A stretch of DNA of 16,836 nucleotides from an uncultured Ruminococcus sp. Its GTDB lineage: Bacteria; Bacillota; Clostridia; Oscillospirales; Ruminococcaceae. How positions within the stretch are numbered: position 1 is the stretch's first letter; each line of letters begins with the position of its first letter. This document shows, piece by piece, positions 9,301 through 14,496 of the stretch. The notes beneath the pieces were generated by a model. That model was given only the letters and a program-made list of their open reading frames with translations. It ran no database searches and had not been told where the DNA came from. The position numbers and the translations under genes were made by a program. The stretch covers positions 1 to 16,836 of the forward strand of contig CAMWKY010000013.1 in assembly GCA_947174965.1 (NCBI GenBank), given 5' to 3'.

Positions 9301-10015
9301 TATTTACATCTTTTATATTTGTCAGAAATGTTGTGTGACGGCAATGGTCTGACCAGTATGTATCAATCATGCGGATTTCTGTAATAGTAGGGTCACGGTG
9401 TTCTTTGTTTTTGAAATAATCCTGACAGAATTTGATGTCATCATAATCCATAGCAAGTCCGAACTGGTCTACAAAGGCATGAAGTCCTTTTTCGTTGAGA
9501 CTGATAAAGTTTTCAAGTGTTTCAACAGTTGTCGGGATTTCATAATTTGTATCAAGAGTATCAACAGTTTCAAGAGATGCTTCACGACTTTCAACAGGAT
9601 TGATTATATATGCTTTAAGCTTTGCAAATTCTTCATCAGTAATATCACCGTCAACGATATATACTCTTGCATTTCTTACACGGCATCTTTCACCCTGTCT
9701 GAGTATCTGAATACACTGTTCACAACTGTCTGCTCTCTGGTCGAACTGTCCCGGAAGATATTCAACAGCAAAAATGCGTTCCCCCTCTGTTAATTTCGGG
9801 AGTTCACTGTAAACCACATCAACAGCAGGTTCTGAAAATACAGTGCTTATTGATGCTTTGAAATCTTCCTCACTAAGTTTGTCAGCGTCATATCTGTTGA
9901 GGATTCTTATACCCTTGATGTCAAGTCTAAGGGCGGTCTGAACATCGCTGAGTACAGATTGTGCTTCAACAGCAAACTCCGGCTTTTTTTCTGAATAAAT
10001 TCTGAATACAGACAT
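6311..10015 (-). CDS. purL: Phosphoribosylformylglycinamidine synthase, large single-chain type
   Basis: The enzyme makes FGAM from FGAR, glutamine and ATP, the fourth step of de novo purine synthesis, in the cytoplasm. The 1234 residues carry the PurS-like N-terminal part, a linker with WSDHCRHT (about 221-228), the first AIR-synthase-like domain with ETHNHPTEIEPFGGAATCLGG (about 318-338), the second synthase half, and a C-terminal glutaminase from about residue 970. The amidase triad can be placed: Cys1075 in LGICNGFQ, His1205 in MGHSERKG and Glu1207; SHGEGRFV is near 1141. An open frame extends to 10066, but the start at 10015 is preferred because GGAG lies 9 nt upstream and the protein then begins MSVFRIY. 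It starts 16 nt after the mtaB stop, so the two form an operon. Clostridia commonly use this fused form instead of separate PurS, PurQ and PurL. Confidence 0.97.
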   Translation of the reverse strand: MSVFRIYSEKKPEFAVEAQSVLSDVQTALRLDIKGIRILNRYDADKLSEEDFKASISTVFSEPAVDVVYSELPKLTEGERIFAVEYLPGQFDQRADSCEQCIQILRQGERCRVRNARVYIVDGDITDEEFAKLKAYIINPVESREASLETVDTLDTNYEIPTTVETLENFISLNEKGLHAFVDQFGLAMDYDDIKFCQDYFKNKEHRDPTITEIRMIDTYWSDHCRHTTFLTNIKDVNIVTPYIKDTYDMYINVRKELGRTDKPITLMDLGTIAAKKLKADGLLPDLDESEEINACSVKIKVDIDGEMQDWILMFKNETHNHPTEIEPFGGAATCLGGAIRDPLSGRSYVYQAMRVTGAANPLVPVEDTISGKLPQRKITLGAANGYSSYGNQIGLATGHVAEVYHSGYVAKRMEIGAVLGAAPAENIRRERPVAGDVVILLGGKTGRDGCGGATGSSKSHTLQSLENCGAEVQKGNPPEERKLQRLFRNPEVTKMIKRCNDFGAGGVSVAIGELTDGLVINLNAVPKKYDGLDGTEIAISESQERMAVVVSADDMEKFMAEAKKENLEATYVADVVDEPRLKMNWNGRTIVDLSREFLNSNGASKYTNISVDIPEDINNDIVEDSADQWVNLMSSLNVCSQKGLIEKFDSTIGAGTVLMPFGGVYQMSPSQAMAAKIPVLKGETNTCSLMGWGYNPDISTKSPYHGALLAVVESISKVVAAGGTYKKCWLTFQEYFERTKNDPKRWGKPMAALLGAFKAQLELGCGSIGGKDSMSGTFENIDVPPTLVSFAVSTAKADKIVSTEFKKADSKVIYIAPDYDENGLPVFESVKAVFDKVEEVISAGRAGAVWTVSYGGIAEGIAKMCFGNKLGFEFTSHISADKLFKPCYASFIIELTGEASDDELIIGKTTSKYKICTFDYTVNLDMLQRVWEGKLEPVFPCRIKTTDTTPTVYSYKNTAKIASSEKFAKPKVVIPVFPGTNCEYDTARAFEKAGAVAETVVIRNLSADDIEQSVDYFEQAIKQSQIIMIPGGFSGGDEPEGSGKFITSFFRNPKIKDAVHDLLKNRDGLMLGICNGFQALVKLGLVPFGEIVDMNSDSPTLTFNTINRHQSMMVNTRIASNKSPWLYGTEVGDIHCIPISHGEGRFVAPASLIQQMANNGQIATQYVDNEGTPTMDIRYNPNTSVEAIEGITSPDGRVFGKMGHSERKGSYICKNVAGEKDQRIFESGVAYFK

Positions 10016-10031
10016 AGTAACTATCTCCATT

Positions 10032-11330
10032 CTAATCAATAATTTTGCCGAGACAGCAATCGTCAAGGCTTTCTTCTATTATAACATAAAAAATCTGATT
10101 ACGCAAACTTTTTTTAGAATTTTTTCGTAAAATTTTTATCAGCGTATAATCAGGTGCATGACCCTGATGATATTCTGCCGAATTTTCACGCTCAAACAAT
10201 ACCGGAACAGTTTTTCCGACAAGACTTTGCATATATTCTTTCTGCAATTTTTCACCAAGTGATTTCATGCGGTCGGCACGTTCAGCCTTGATATTTTTCG
10301 GAATCTGTGGTAAACGTGATGCGACTGTACCTTGTCTTACTGAATACTGAAATACATGGATTTTTGCAAATCCAACTTTTTCGACAAATGCAAGTGATTC
10401 GCTGAACTCCTGTTCAGTCTCCTGCGGAAATCCCACCATAACATCAGTTGTAAATGAAGCATCAGGAAAATTTCTGCGGATTTTTTCGACAAGCGTCATA
10501 TATTCGTCGGGAGTATATCTGCGATTCATTCGTTTCAGCGTTTCAGCACTTCCGCTTTGTAATGACAAATGAAACTGCGGACAGAATTTAGGCTGATTTG
10601 CAAGTCTCATCAAATCATCATCTAAAAGCATTTCGGGTTCAACCGAGCCAAGTCTCACACGCTCTATACCGTCGATTTTACAGCATTCCTCAACAGCATC
10701 AACAAGTCGAAGTCCGAACTCCTGCCCATAAAATGCAAGATTAATTCCGACAAGCACAATTTCCTTGTGTCCCGATTCTGCTAACTGTTCAGCATCTTTC
10801 CGAAGTGAATCCATAGGCTTGCTTCTGCATCTTCCACGAGCATACGGAATCATGCAATACGAGCAGAAACAGTTACAGCCGTCCTGAATTTTCATGAAAG
10901 CACGTGTCTTTGCAGACAAACGGCACGGTATATCATCAAAAACATCATGATTTGTATATTCGGGTATATCAGTTATACGGACTTTTTCGCTGATTGCCTG
11001 CTTAACAAGTTTCGGAAGTTTTTCACGCTCTTTTGTGCCTGTTACTATGTCAGCCTCCGTGCATTTTTCAGCAATTTCAGGTGTAGCCTGCGGTAAACAG
11101 CCGGTCAGCACTATAACAGCATCAGGGTATCTTCTGCGAAGTTTCCGCACGGCATACAAGGACTTACTGTCTCCGCTACCTGTTACAGTACATGAGTTTA
11201 CAACAAATACATCTGCTTCTGCTTCATATTCTGCTATTCCGAAATCTTCTGCAATAAAACAGCCTTCAAGACATTCTGTTTCATACTGACTTACTTTACA
11301 GCCGAATGTTAAAAAAAATACTTTATACAT
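10032..11330 (-). CDS. mtaB: tRNA (N6-threonylcarbamoyladenosine-37-C2) methylthiotransferase MtaB
   Basis: A radical-SAM methylthiotransferase that converts t6A37 to ms2t6A37 in ANN-decoding tRNAs, cytoplasmic. The 432 residues show the UPF0004 N-terminal domain with three cluster cysteines, Cys11 (FGCKVSQYETE), Cys47 (NSCTVT) and Cys78 (TGCLPQ). The radical-SAM motif Cys152-x3-Cys156-x2-Cys159 is in GCNCFCSYCMIPYARGR, and a TRAM-type tail runs from about 365 to the end (LVGKTVPVLFE, LRNQIFYVII). GCKVSQYETE and NSCTVT are closer to MtaB/YqeV than to MiaB or RimO, hence the assignment. An additional cysteine, Cys154, sits inside the radical-SAM loop where Asn is usual. GGAGTG six nt before ATG fixes the start. 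It is the first gene of the mtaB-purL transcript. MiaB-like paralogue naming is the main uncertainty. Confidence 0.9.
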   Translation of the reverse strand: MYKVFFLTFGCKVSQYETECLEGCFIAEDFGIAEYEAEADVFVVNSCTVTGSGDSKSLYAVRKLRRRYPDAVIVLTGCLPQATPEIAEKCTEADIVTGTKEREKLPKLVKQAISEKVRITDIPEYTNHDVFDDIPCRLSAKTRAFMKIQDGCNCFCSYCMIPYARGRCRSKPMDSLRKDAEQLAESGHKEIVLVGINLAFYGQEFGLRLVDAVEECCKIDGIERVRLGSVEPEMLLDDDLMRLANQPKFCPQFHLSLQSGSAETLKRMNRRYTPDEYMTLVEKIRRNFPDASFTTDVMVGFPQETEQEFSESLAFVEKVGFAKIHVFQYSVRQGTVASRLPQIPKNIKAERADRMKSLGEKLQKEYMQSLVGKTVPVLFERENSAEYHQGHAPDYTLIKILRKNSKKSLRNQIFYVIIEESLDDCCLGKIID

Positions 11331-11378
11331 ACTTCACTCCATTGTCACAAACTTTTTACATATTATTCATGTTGATTC

Positions 11379-11408
11379 TGCACAAAATATAATATGTGTT
11401 TTTGTGCA
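11379..11408. repeat. Perfect 9-bp inverted repeat abutting the mtaB -10 box
   Basis: TGCACAAAA (11379-11387) and TTTTGTGCA (11400-11408) are exact reverse complements separated by 12 bp. The second arm shares one base with the -10 hexamer of the minus-strand promoter, and the repeat covers its predicted start site. That is a typical position for a repressor operator; as RNA it could instead form a hairpin near the 5' end. It does not resemble the Bacillus PurR box. Confidence 0.7.
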
Positions 11409-11435
11409 TTATAAATAATCTCCAAAAAATGTAAA
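11408..11435 (-). promoter_or_regulatory. Candidate promoter of the mtaB-purL transcript
   Basis: On the minus strand TTTACA (11430-11435), a 16-bp spacer and TATAAT (11408-11413) form a good sigma-A-type promoter about 80 nt upstream of the mtaB start. Transcription would begin near 11401, inside the inverted repeat described separately. Confidence 0.6.
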
Positions 11436-11484
11436 ATATCGGATAATAATAATATACCAAAGTAACGAATTTGTTTAAAACCTA

Positions 11485-11513
11485 TTGACATAAAGGAAAA
11501 GACGTGGTATTAT
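11485..11513 (+). promoter_or_regulatory. Strong sigma-A-type promoter of the HPr-like gene
   Basis: A consensus TTGACA (11485-11490), exactly 17 bp, and TATTAT (11508-11513, five of six consensus bases). The predicted start near 11520 gives a leader of about 85 nt, beginning with a short hairpin TGCGG/CCGCA (11519-11523 with 11533-11537). Confidence 0.85.
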
Positions 11514-11604
11514 ATACTTGCGGAACGGAAAACCGCATGAAAAAGAAATAAACAAGAAAAAAAGGTACACACAAAATCGGAAACGTTATCAGGAGGTAAC
11601 AAAT

Positions 11605-11835
11605 ATGACTAAAACAACAGTTTCACTTCAGGCAATCAATGATGTTAAGGAATTTGTAAACATCGTTATGAAGTATGAGTTTGAAATTGACCTTGTTTCA
11701 GGCAGATATGCAGTAGATGCAAAGTCAATTATGGGTATTTTCAGCCTTGACCTTTCAAAGCCGATTGAACTCAATGCACATACTGATGATGCAGAACAGT
11801 TTTTTGAAGAAATTGACAGATTCATTGTAAAATAA
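11605..11835 (+). CDS. HPr-fold protein lacking the active-site histidine loop
   Basis: The 76-residue protein aligns with the PTS phosphocarrier HPr. TVSLQ matches the first strand, and DAKSIMGIFSL (39-49) matches the NAKSIMGVxSL segment around the regulatory serine, here Ser41. However, the GLHARPA segment with phosphorylatable His15 is absent: TVSLQAINDVKEFV is about five residues shorter than HPr at exactly this place. It therefore cannot relay phosphate from Enzyme I by the usual mechanism. Bacillus Crh is a known precedent for an HPr paralogue without His15 that keeps Ser46, but Crh substitutes the residue rather than deleting the loop. The start is set by AGGAGGTAAC ending 5 nt before ATG; the frame is open further upstream, without a binding site. 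It is monocistronic, with a strong promoter and a terminator. A regulatory role is inference. Confidence 0.8.
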   Translation: MTKTTVSLQAINDVKEFVNIVMKYEFEIDLVSGRYAVDAKSIMGIFSLDLSKPIELNAHTDDAEQFFEEIDRFIVK

Positions 11836-11853
11836 AAGAAGTTACATAACATC

Positions 11854-11882
11854 ACGCTCCTGAAAAACAGGGGCGTTTTTTT
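11854..11882 (+). terminator. Intrinsic terminator after the HPr-like gene
   Basis: ACGCTCCTG (11854-11862) pairs with CAGGGGCGT (11868-11876), 9 bp with one G-U, around an AAAAA loop. It is followed by a run of seven T. It begins 19 nt after the stop codon and is a textbook rho-independent terminator. Confidence 0.92.
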
Positions 11883-11927
11883 GTTATTCAATGAATAAAC
11901 CGTGCATATTCTGCAATAATAATTTCA

Positions 11928-11942
11928 GACGTTACTAACGTC
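11928..11942. repeat. Small perfect inverted repeat upstream of the DUF378 gene
   Basis: GACGTT-ACT-AACGTC, two 6-bp arms around 3 bp, lies 20 bp before the ATG at 11963 and just ahead of its ribosome binding site. It may be an operator or a small leader hairpin. I could not find a convincing -35/-10 pair for this gene between the preceding terminator and the repeat. Confidence 0.5.
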
Positions 11943-11962
11943 ATAGAAAGAGGTGTAACATA

Positions 11963-12187
11963 ATGTGGGACAAACTTGCACTTATTCTCCTTATAATAGG
12001 AGGAATCAACTGGGGTCTGGTTGGCATATTTGAGCTTGACCTTGTTGCATGGCTACTTGGCGGAGCAGGAAGTCTTTTAGCAAGAACAGTATATATTCTT
12101 GTGGCAATTTCTGCTATCTGGTGTATCTCACTGCTTTTCCGCAGAGACGACGAACTTGCGTTTGATACAGCAAACCACAGGCAATAA
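11963..12187 (+). CDS. DUF378 family small membrane protein
   Basis: The 74-residue protein matches the DUF378 pattern: an N-terminal segment with IGGINWGLVGIF, then DLVAWLLGG, then a second helix. Hydrophobic segments at about 5-27 and 40-62 predict a two-pass membrane protein with a short polar tail (RRDDELAFDTANHRQ). The family is common in Firmicutes (YuzA-like) and its function is unknown. AGAGGTG lies 8 nt before ATG. It stands alone between the HPr terminator and two hairpins facing the convergent rpsR. Confidence 0.88.
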   Translation: MWDKLALILLIIGGINWGLVGIFELDLVAWLLGGAGSLLARTVYILVAISAIWCISLLFRRDDELAFDTANHRQ

Positions 12188-12196
12188 ACCCGATAT

Positions 12197-12230
12197 AAAC
12201 GCTTCTCATATAAGATGCCGTGAAGCGTTT
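12197..12230 (+). terminator. Candidate terminator of the DUF378 gene
   Basis: AAACGCTTC (12197-12205) and GAAGCGTTT (12222-12230) form a perfect 9-bp stem with a 16-nt loop, 9 nt after the stop codon. The following sequence ATTACATA is not a strong T-run, so termination may depend on the next hairpin. Confidence 0.55.
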
Positions 12231-12245
12231 ATTACATATACAAAA

Positions 12246-12272
12246 GGGAGACATAAAGTCTCCCATGTTTTT
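12246..12272. terminator. Bidirectional terminator between DUF378 and rpsR
   Basis: GGGAGAC-ATAAA-GTCTCCC is a perfect 7-bp stem (12246-12252 with 12258-12264). On the + strand it is followed by ATGTTTTTTAT; on the minus strand by TTTTGTAT. It lies 14 bp past the rpsR stop codon, so it can serve both the DUF378 gene and the rpsF-ssb-rpsR operon. Confidence 0.88.
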
Positions 12273-12278
12273 TATAGA

Positions 12279-12521
12279 TTAGTCGCTTACATAAGGAAGA
12301 AGTGCAATCTGTCTTGCTTTCTTTATAGCAACTGTAAGCTCACGCTGATGAAAAGCACAAGTGCCTGTAACACGTCTTGGGAGAATTTTTGCTCTCTCTG
12401 TCATGCACTTTCTAAGCTTCATGATGTCTTTATAGTCAATTCTCTCAATTCTGTCAGCACAAAACATACAAACCTTTTTGCGTGGCTTTTTTGAGGGACG
12501 GGACATTCTTTCTTTTTCCAT
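12279..12521 (-). CDS. rpsR: 30S ribosomal protein S18
   Basis: The 80-residue protein is S18 of the small subunit platform, where it pairs with S6. The family core is clear: [38 protein letters not shown] and [14 protein letters not shown]. Cys18-x2-Cys21 with Cys55 and nearby His58 suggests the zinc-binding C+ form (inference from spacing). AAGGAG lies 7 nt before ATG. It is the last gene of the rpsF-ssb-rpsR operon, 34 nt after ssb, and ends at a strong terminator. Confidence 0.98.
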   Translation of the reverse strand: MEKERMSRPSKKPRKKVCMFCADRIERIDYKDIMKLRKCMTERAKILPRRVTGTCAFHQRELTVAIKKARQIALLPYVSD

Positions 12522-12555
12522 GACAATACTCCTTTCGTAATAATAGGTTCAGCAA

Positions 12556-13119
12556 TCAGAACGGAACATCATTATCGCCGATAATATCCTCAAATTCGCT
12601 TTTGTCTCCATATGACACATTGTCATTGTTCGGAACAGGCTGTTGAAACTGAGGAGCCGGCTGAGCAGGAGGTGTCTGGAAATTATTGTTATTACCATAG
12701 CCGTTGTTATAGTTATTATTGTAGTTGTTATTATTATAACCATTATTATAGCCATTGTTATTCTGCTGATAATTATTGTTGCCTGTATTCATTTCAGCCT
12801 TTGAGCCTGTAAACTCAACATTATCAACAACTACTTCTAATTTATAATGAGTTACATCAGGATATTTCTTATCTTGATAATTGTTATTTCTGAGAGTAGC
12901 TTCAGCCATTATCATGTTGCCTTTTTTGAAATAGCGACAGATAAATTCTGCTGTCTGTCTCCATGCAATACAATCAATAAAATCAGCATCATAACCGCCA
13001 TTCTGATTTTTAAAATTTCTGTTGATAGCGATAGTAAATCTGCATGATGAAACACCACTTGGTGTCTGATTAAGAACAGGGTCGGCAGTAAGTCTGCCCA
13101 TTAAAATAACTTTATTCAT
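12556..13119 (-). CDS. ssb: Single-stranded DNA-binding protein
   Basis: SSB coats single-stranded DNA during replication, recombination and repair. The 187 residues consist of an OB fold (1 to about 105: MNKVILMGRLTADP, FIDCIAWRQTAEFICRYFKKG), a disordered linker and the acidic partner-binding tip DNDVPF. The linker, about 111-165, is unusually rich in Asn and Tyr (repeats of the type NNGY and NNNY) before a Pro/Gln part; many SSBs have Gly/Gln/Pro linkers instead. AAGGAG lies 8 nt before ATG. The middle position in rpsF-ssb-rpsR is the standard arrangement in Firmicutes and identifies it as the main replicative SSB. Confidence 0.98.
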   Translation of the reverse strand: MNKVILMGRLTADPVLNQTPSGVSSCRFTIAINRNFKNQNGGYDADFIDCIAWRQTAEFICRYFKKGNMIMAEATLRNNNYQDKKYPDVTHYKLEVVVDNVEFTGSKAEMNTGNNNYQQNNNGYNNGYNNNNYNNNYNNGYGNNNNFQTPPAQPAPQFQQPVPNNDNVSYGDKSEFEDIIGDNDVPF

Positions 13120-13145
13120 TCGGACATCTCCTTTTTAGTACGGGA

Positions 13146-13442
13146 TTATTCAACAACTGTTACAAGTGAACGAAGAATACCGTCTGCGATGTTTAAACGT
13201 CTTGAAAGTTCAGCAGGATAATCTGGTGCTGACTGGAATGTGTAGATTACATAGTAACCCTCTGTTTCGTCCTCGATAGGATATGCGAGCTTGCGCTTAC
13301 CCCAATCTTCATTGACTTCAACAGCTTCAGCATGACGCTCAATTCTCTCTTTGAACTTCTGGATAAGAGCCTTCATAGGTTCTTCGCCGTTCTTAAGACT
13401 GAAAACAACCATTACTTCGTATTTTGCGGATACCTTTGCCAT
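13146..13442 (-). CDS. rpsF: 30S ribosomal protein S6
   Basis: The 98-residue protein is S6, which binds 16S rRNA together with S18. KYEVMVVFSLKN opens the fold, and WGKRKLAYPIEDETEGYYVIYTFQ is the family signature. The start at 13442 gives the normal length and lies 7 nt after AGGAGGTG; an open frame continues to 13538, but it runs across the promoter. First gene of the operon; ssb follows after 26 nt. Confidence 0.98.
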   Translation of the reverse strand: MAKVSAKYEVMVVFSLKNGEEPMKALIQKFKERIERHAEAVEVNEDWGKRKLAYPIEDETEGYYVIYTFQSAPDYPAELSRRLNIADGILRSLVTVVE

Positions 13443-13498
13443 TTTGTACACCTCCTTCTGGATTTCGCTCTGCAACCATCTGCAAGCAAGGATAATAT

Positions 13499-13519
13499 TA
13501 CCATGACTCAAACACGGTA
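13499..13519 (-). promoter_or_regulatory. Candidate S6:S18 autoregulatory leader hairpin
   Basis: Right after the predicted transcription start, the RNA UACCGUG-UUUGAGU-CAUGGUA can fold with a 7-bp stem including one G-U. rpsF leaders in many bacteria carry a hairpin with a CCG element bound by the S6:S18 complex (family knowledge). The CCG here is in the 5' arm. The match to the full consensus could not be tested, so this is tentative. Confidence 0.35.
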
Positions 13520-13526
13520 CTCTAAT

Positions 13527-13555
13527 ATTATAACACATAAGTTCTGATTTGTCAA
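13527..13555 (-). promoter_or_regulatory. Perfect consensus promoter of rpsF-ssb-rpsR
   Basis: On the minus strand TTGACA (13550-13555), 17 bp, TATAAT (13527-13532): a full match to the sigma-A consensus. The expected start is near 13520, giving a leader of about 78 nt before rpsF. Confidence 0.92.
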
Positions 13556-13581
13556 GCCTTTTTTTTAATTAAAATAATAAT

Positions 13582-14289
13582 TTATATCACCATTCCGCCA
13601 TTGACGGCAAGCACCTGTCCTGTTATGTATTCTGCCCGATTTGATGCAAGAAATGCTGTTGCATCTGCAATATGACGGGGTTCACCAAACATACCTAATG
13701 GAATTTCATCACGAATCAGTGCTAAATCCTCATCTGAAAAACGGCTGTTCATTTCTGTTATGATAAATCCAGGGGAAACGCAGTTCACACGTATTCCCGA
13801 CGGCGCAACCTCTTTCGCAAGTGCTTTTGTAAAGCCAATTAGTCCTGCTTTTGATGCAGAGTAATCAACTTCGCATGATGCACCGACCTGCCCCCACATT
13901 GACGCAATATTTATGATACAGCCCGATTTTCTGCGAATCATATCGGAAAGAAATGCTCTTGTACAGTTCATTGCGCCTATAAGATTTATTTCAGCAATGG
14001 CACGGCTTTTCTGTTCAGAAATGCTTGTGAAAAGGTCTATTTCTGATACTCCTGCATTATTCACAAGTAAGTCAACACCTCCTGTTTTTTCGACTGCTGT
14101 CGATATATCAGAAAAATCCGTGACATCAATTTTAACTGCTTCTCCACATATCTCATAAGCAAGATTTTCAGCTTTTTCCTTTGAAACGGCATATCCGACA
14201 TAGACAAAATATCCGTCAAGTGCAAGTCGTCGGCTGATTGCCTCACCTATTCCACCTGCTCCGCCTGTAATCAATACTTTTTTCTGCAT
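13582..14289 (-). CDS. FabG-like short-chain dehydrogenase/reductase
   Basis: A classical SDR of 235 residues with a Rossmann fold, expected to reduce a 3-oxoacyl or similar ketone with NAD(P)H. TGGAGGIG near the N-terminus binds the cofactor and NNAG follows at about 77-80. The catalytic Ser in IIIIAS-type context (IINIAS) and Tyr-x3-Lys in DYSASK are spaced 13 residues apart as in FabG; the C-terminus NGGMVI is typical. It is probably FabG or a 3-oxoacyl-reductase-like enzyme, but there is no fatty-acid gene next to it, so the substrate is open. GGGAG lies 9 nt before ATG. Its promoter faces that of the sulfatase gene. No good terminator separates it from the rpsF promoter 0.03 kb downstream, so read-through into that operon is possible. 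Confidence 0.9.
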   Translation of the reverse strand: MQKKVLITGGAGGIGEAISRRLALDGYFVYVGYAVSKEKAENLAYEICGEAVKIDVTDFSDISTAVEKTGGVDLLVNNAGVSEIDLFTSISEQKSRAIAEINLIGAMNCTRAFLSDMIRRKSGCIINIASMWGQVGASCEVDYSASKAGLIGFTKALAKEVAPSGIRVNCVSPGFIITEMNSRFSDEDLALIRDEIPLGMFGEPRHIADATAFLASNRAEYITGQVLAVNGGMVI

Positions 14290-14309
14290 AAAAAATCACT
14301 CCCGAAATA

Positions 14310-14338
14310 ATTATAGCACTTTTTTATATAATTGTCTA
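14310..14338 (-). promoter_or_regulatory. Promoter of the SDR gene
   Basis: On the minus strand TAGACA (14333-14338), 17 bp, TATAAT (14310-14315), with the predicted start about 14 nt before the start codon region, giving a very short leader. One mismatch to consensus. Confidence 0.75.
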
Positions 14339-14354
14339 TATTGTCATTATTCAC

Positions 14355-14372
14355 AAATCACAACCGTGATTT
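14355..14372. repeat. Palindrome in the divergent SDR/sulfatase promoter region
   Basis: AAATCAC-AACC-GTGATTT, 7-bp perfect arms around 4 bp. It sits between the two divergent promoters, 17 bp upstream of the SDR -35 and 62 bp upstream of the sulfatase -35. Further GTGAT half-sites occur at 14403, 14414 and 14453 on the same strand, the last inside the sulfatase promoter spacer. It is a candidate operator. Confidence 0.55.
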
Positions 14373-14433
14373 AAGTGCATTATTACCAAAATGCCGAAAA
14401 TAGTGATAGATTTGTGATAATTCTTTTTAAGTC

Positions 14434-14462
14434 TTGAAAGTTTGATTTTTATGTGATATTAT
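14434..14462 (+). promoter_or_regulatory. Promoter of the sulfatase-thioesterase operon
   Basis: TTGAAA (14434-14439), 17 bp, TATTAT (14457-14462). Transcription would start near 14469, about 28 nt before the start codon, leaving little room for leader structure. A GTGAT element (14453-14457) lies in the spacer. Confidence 0.75.
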
Positions 14463-14496
14463 AATTATAATCTATACTTATACGGAGGACATAAAC

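Noticed and set aside
10016-10066. Upstream start extending PurL by 17 residues
   Set aside because: It would overlap the mtaB end, has no binding site, and MSVFRIY at 10015 has GGAG upstream and is the natural PurL beginning.
11518-11604. Longer start for the HPr-like gene
   Set aside because: The extension is Lys/Arg-rich leader RNA sequence without a binding site; AGGAGGTAAC clearly points to 11605.
12099-12494. 131-codon open frame over DUF378 and rpsR
   Set aside because: It crosses two terminators and the antisense of rpsR, and has no binding site.
12690-12780. AT-rich near-triplet repeat as a CRISPR or microsatellite element
   Set aside because: It has no spacer-repeat organisation and is in frame coding for the SSB linker.
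13443-13538. Longer RpsF starting at 13538
   Set aside because: The added residues run across the -10 box and the leader; AGGAGGTG is at the 13442 start, which gives normal S6 length.
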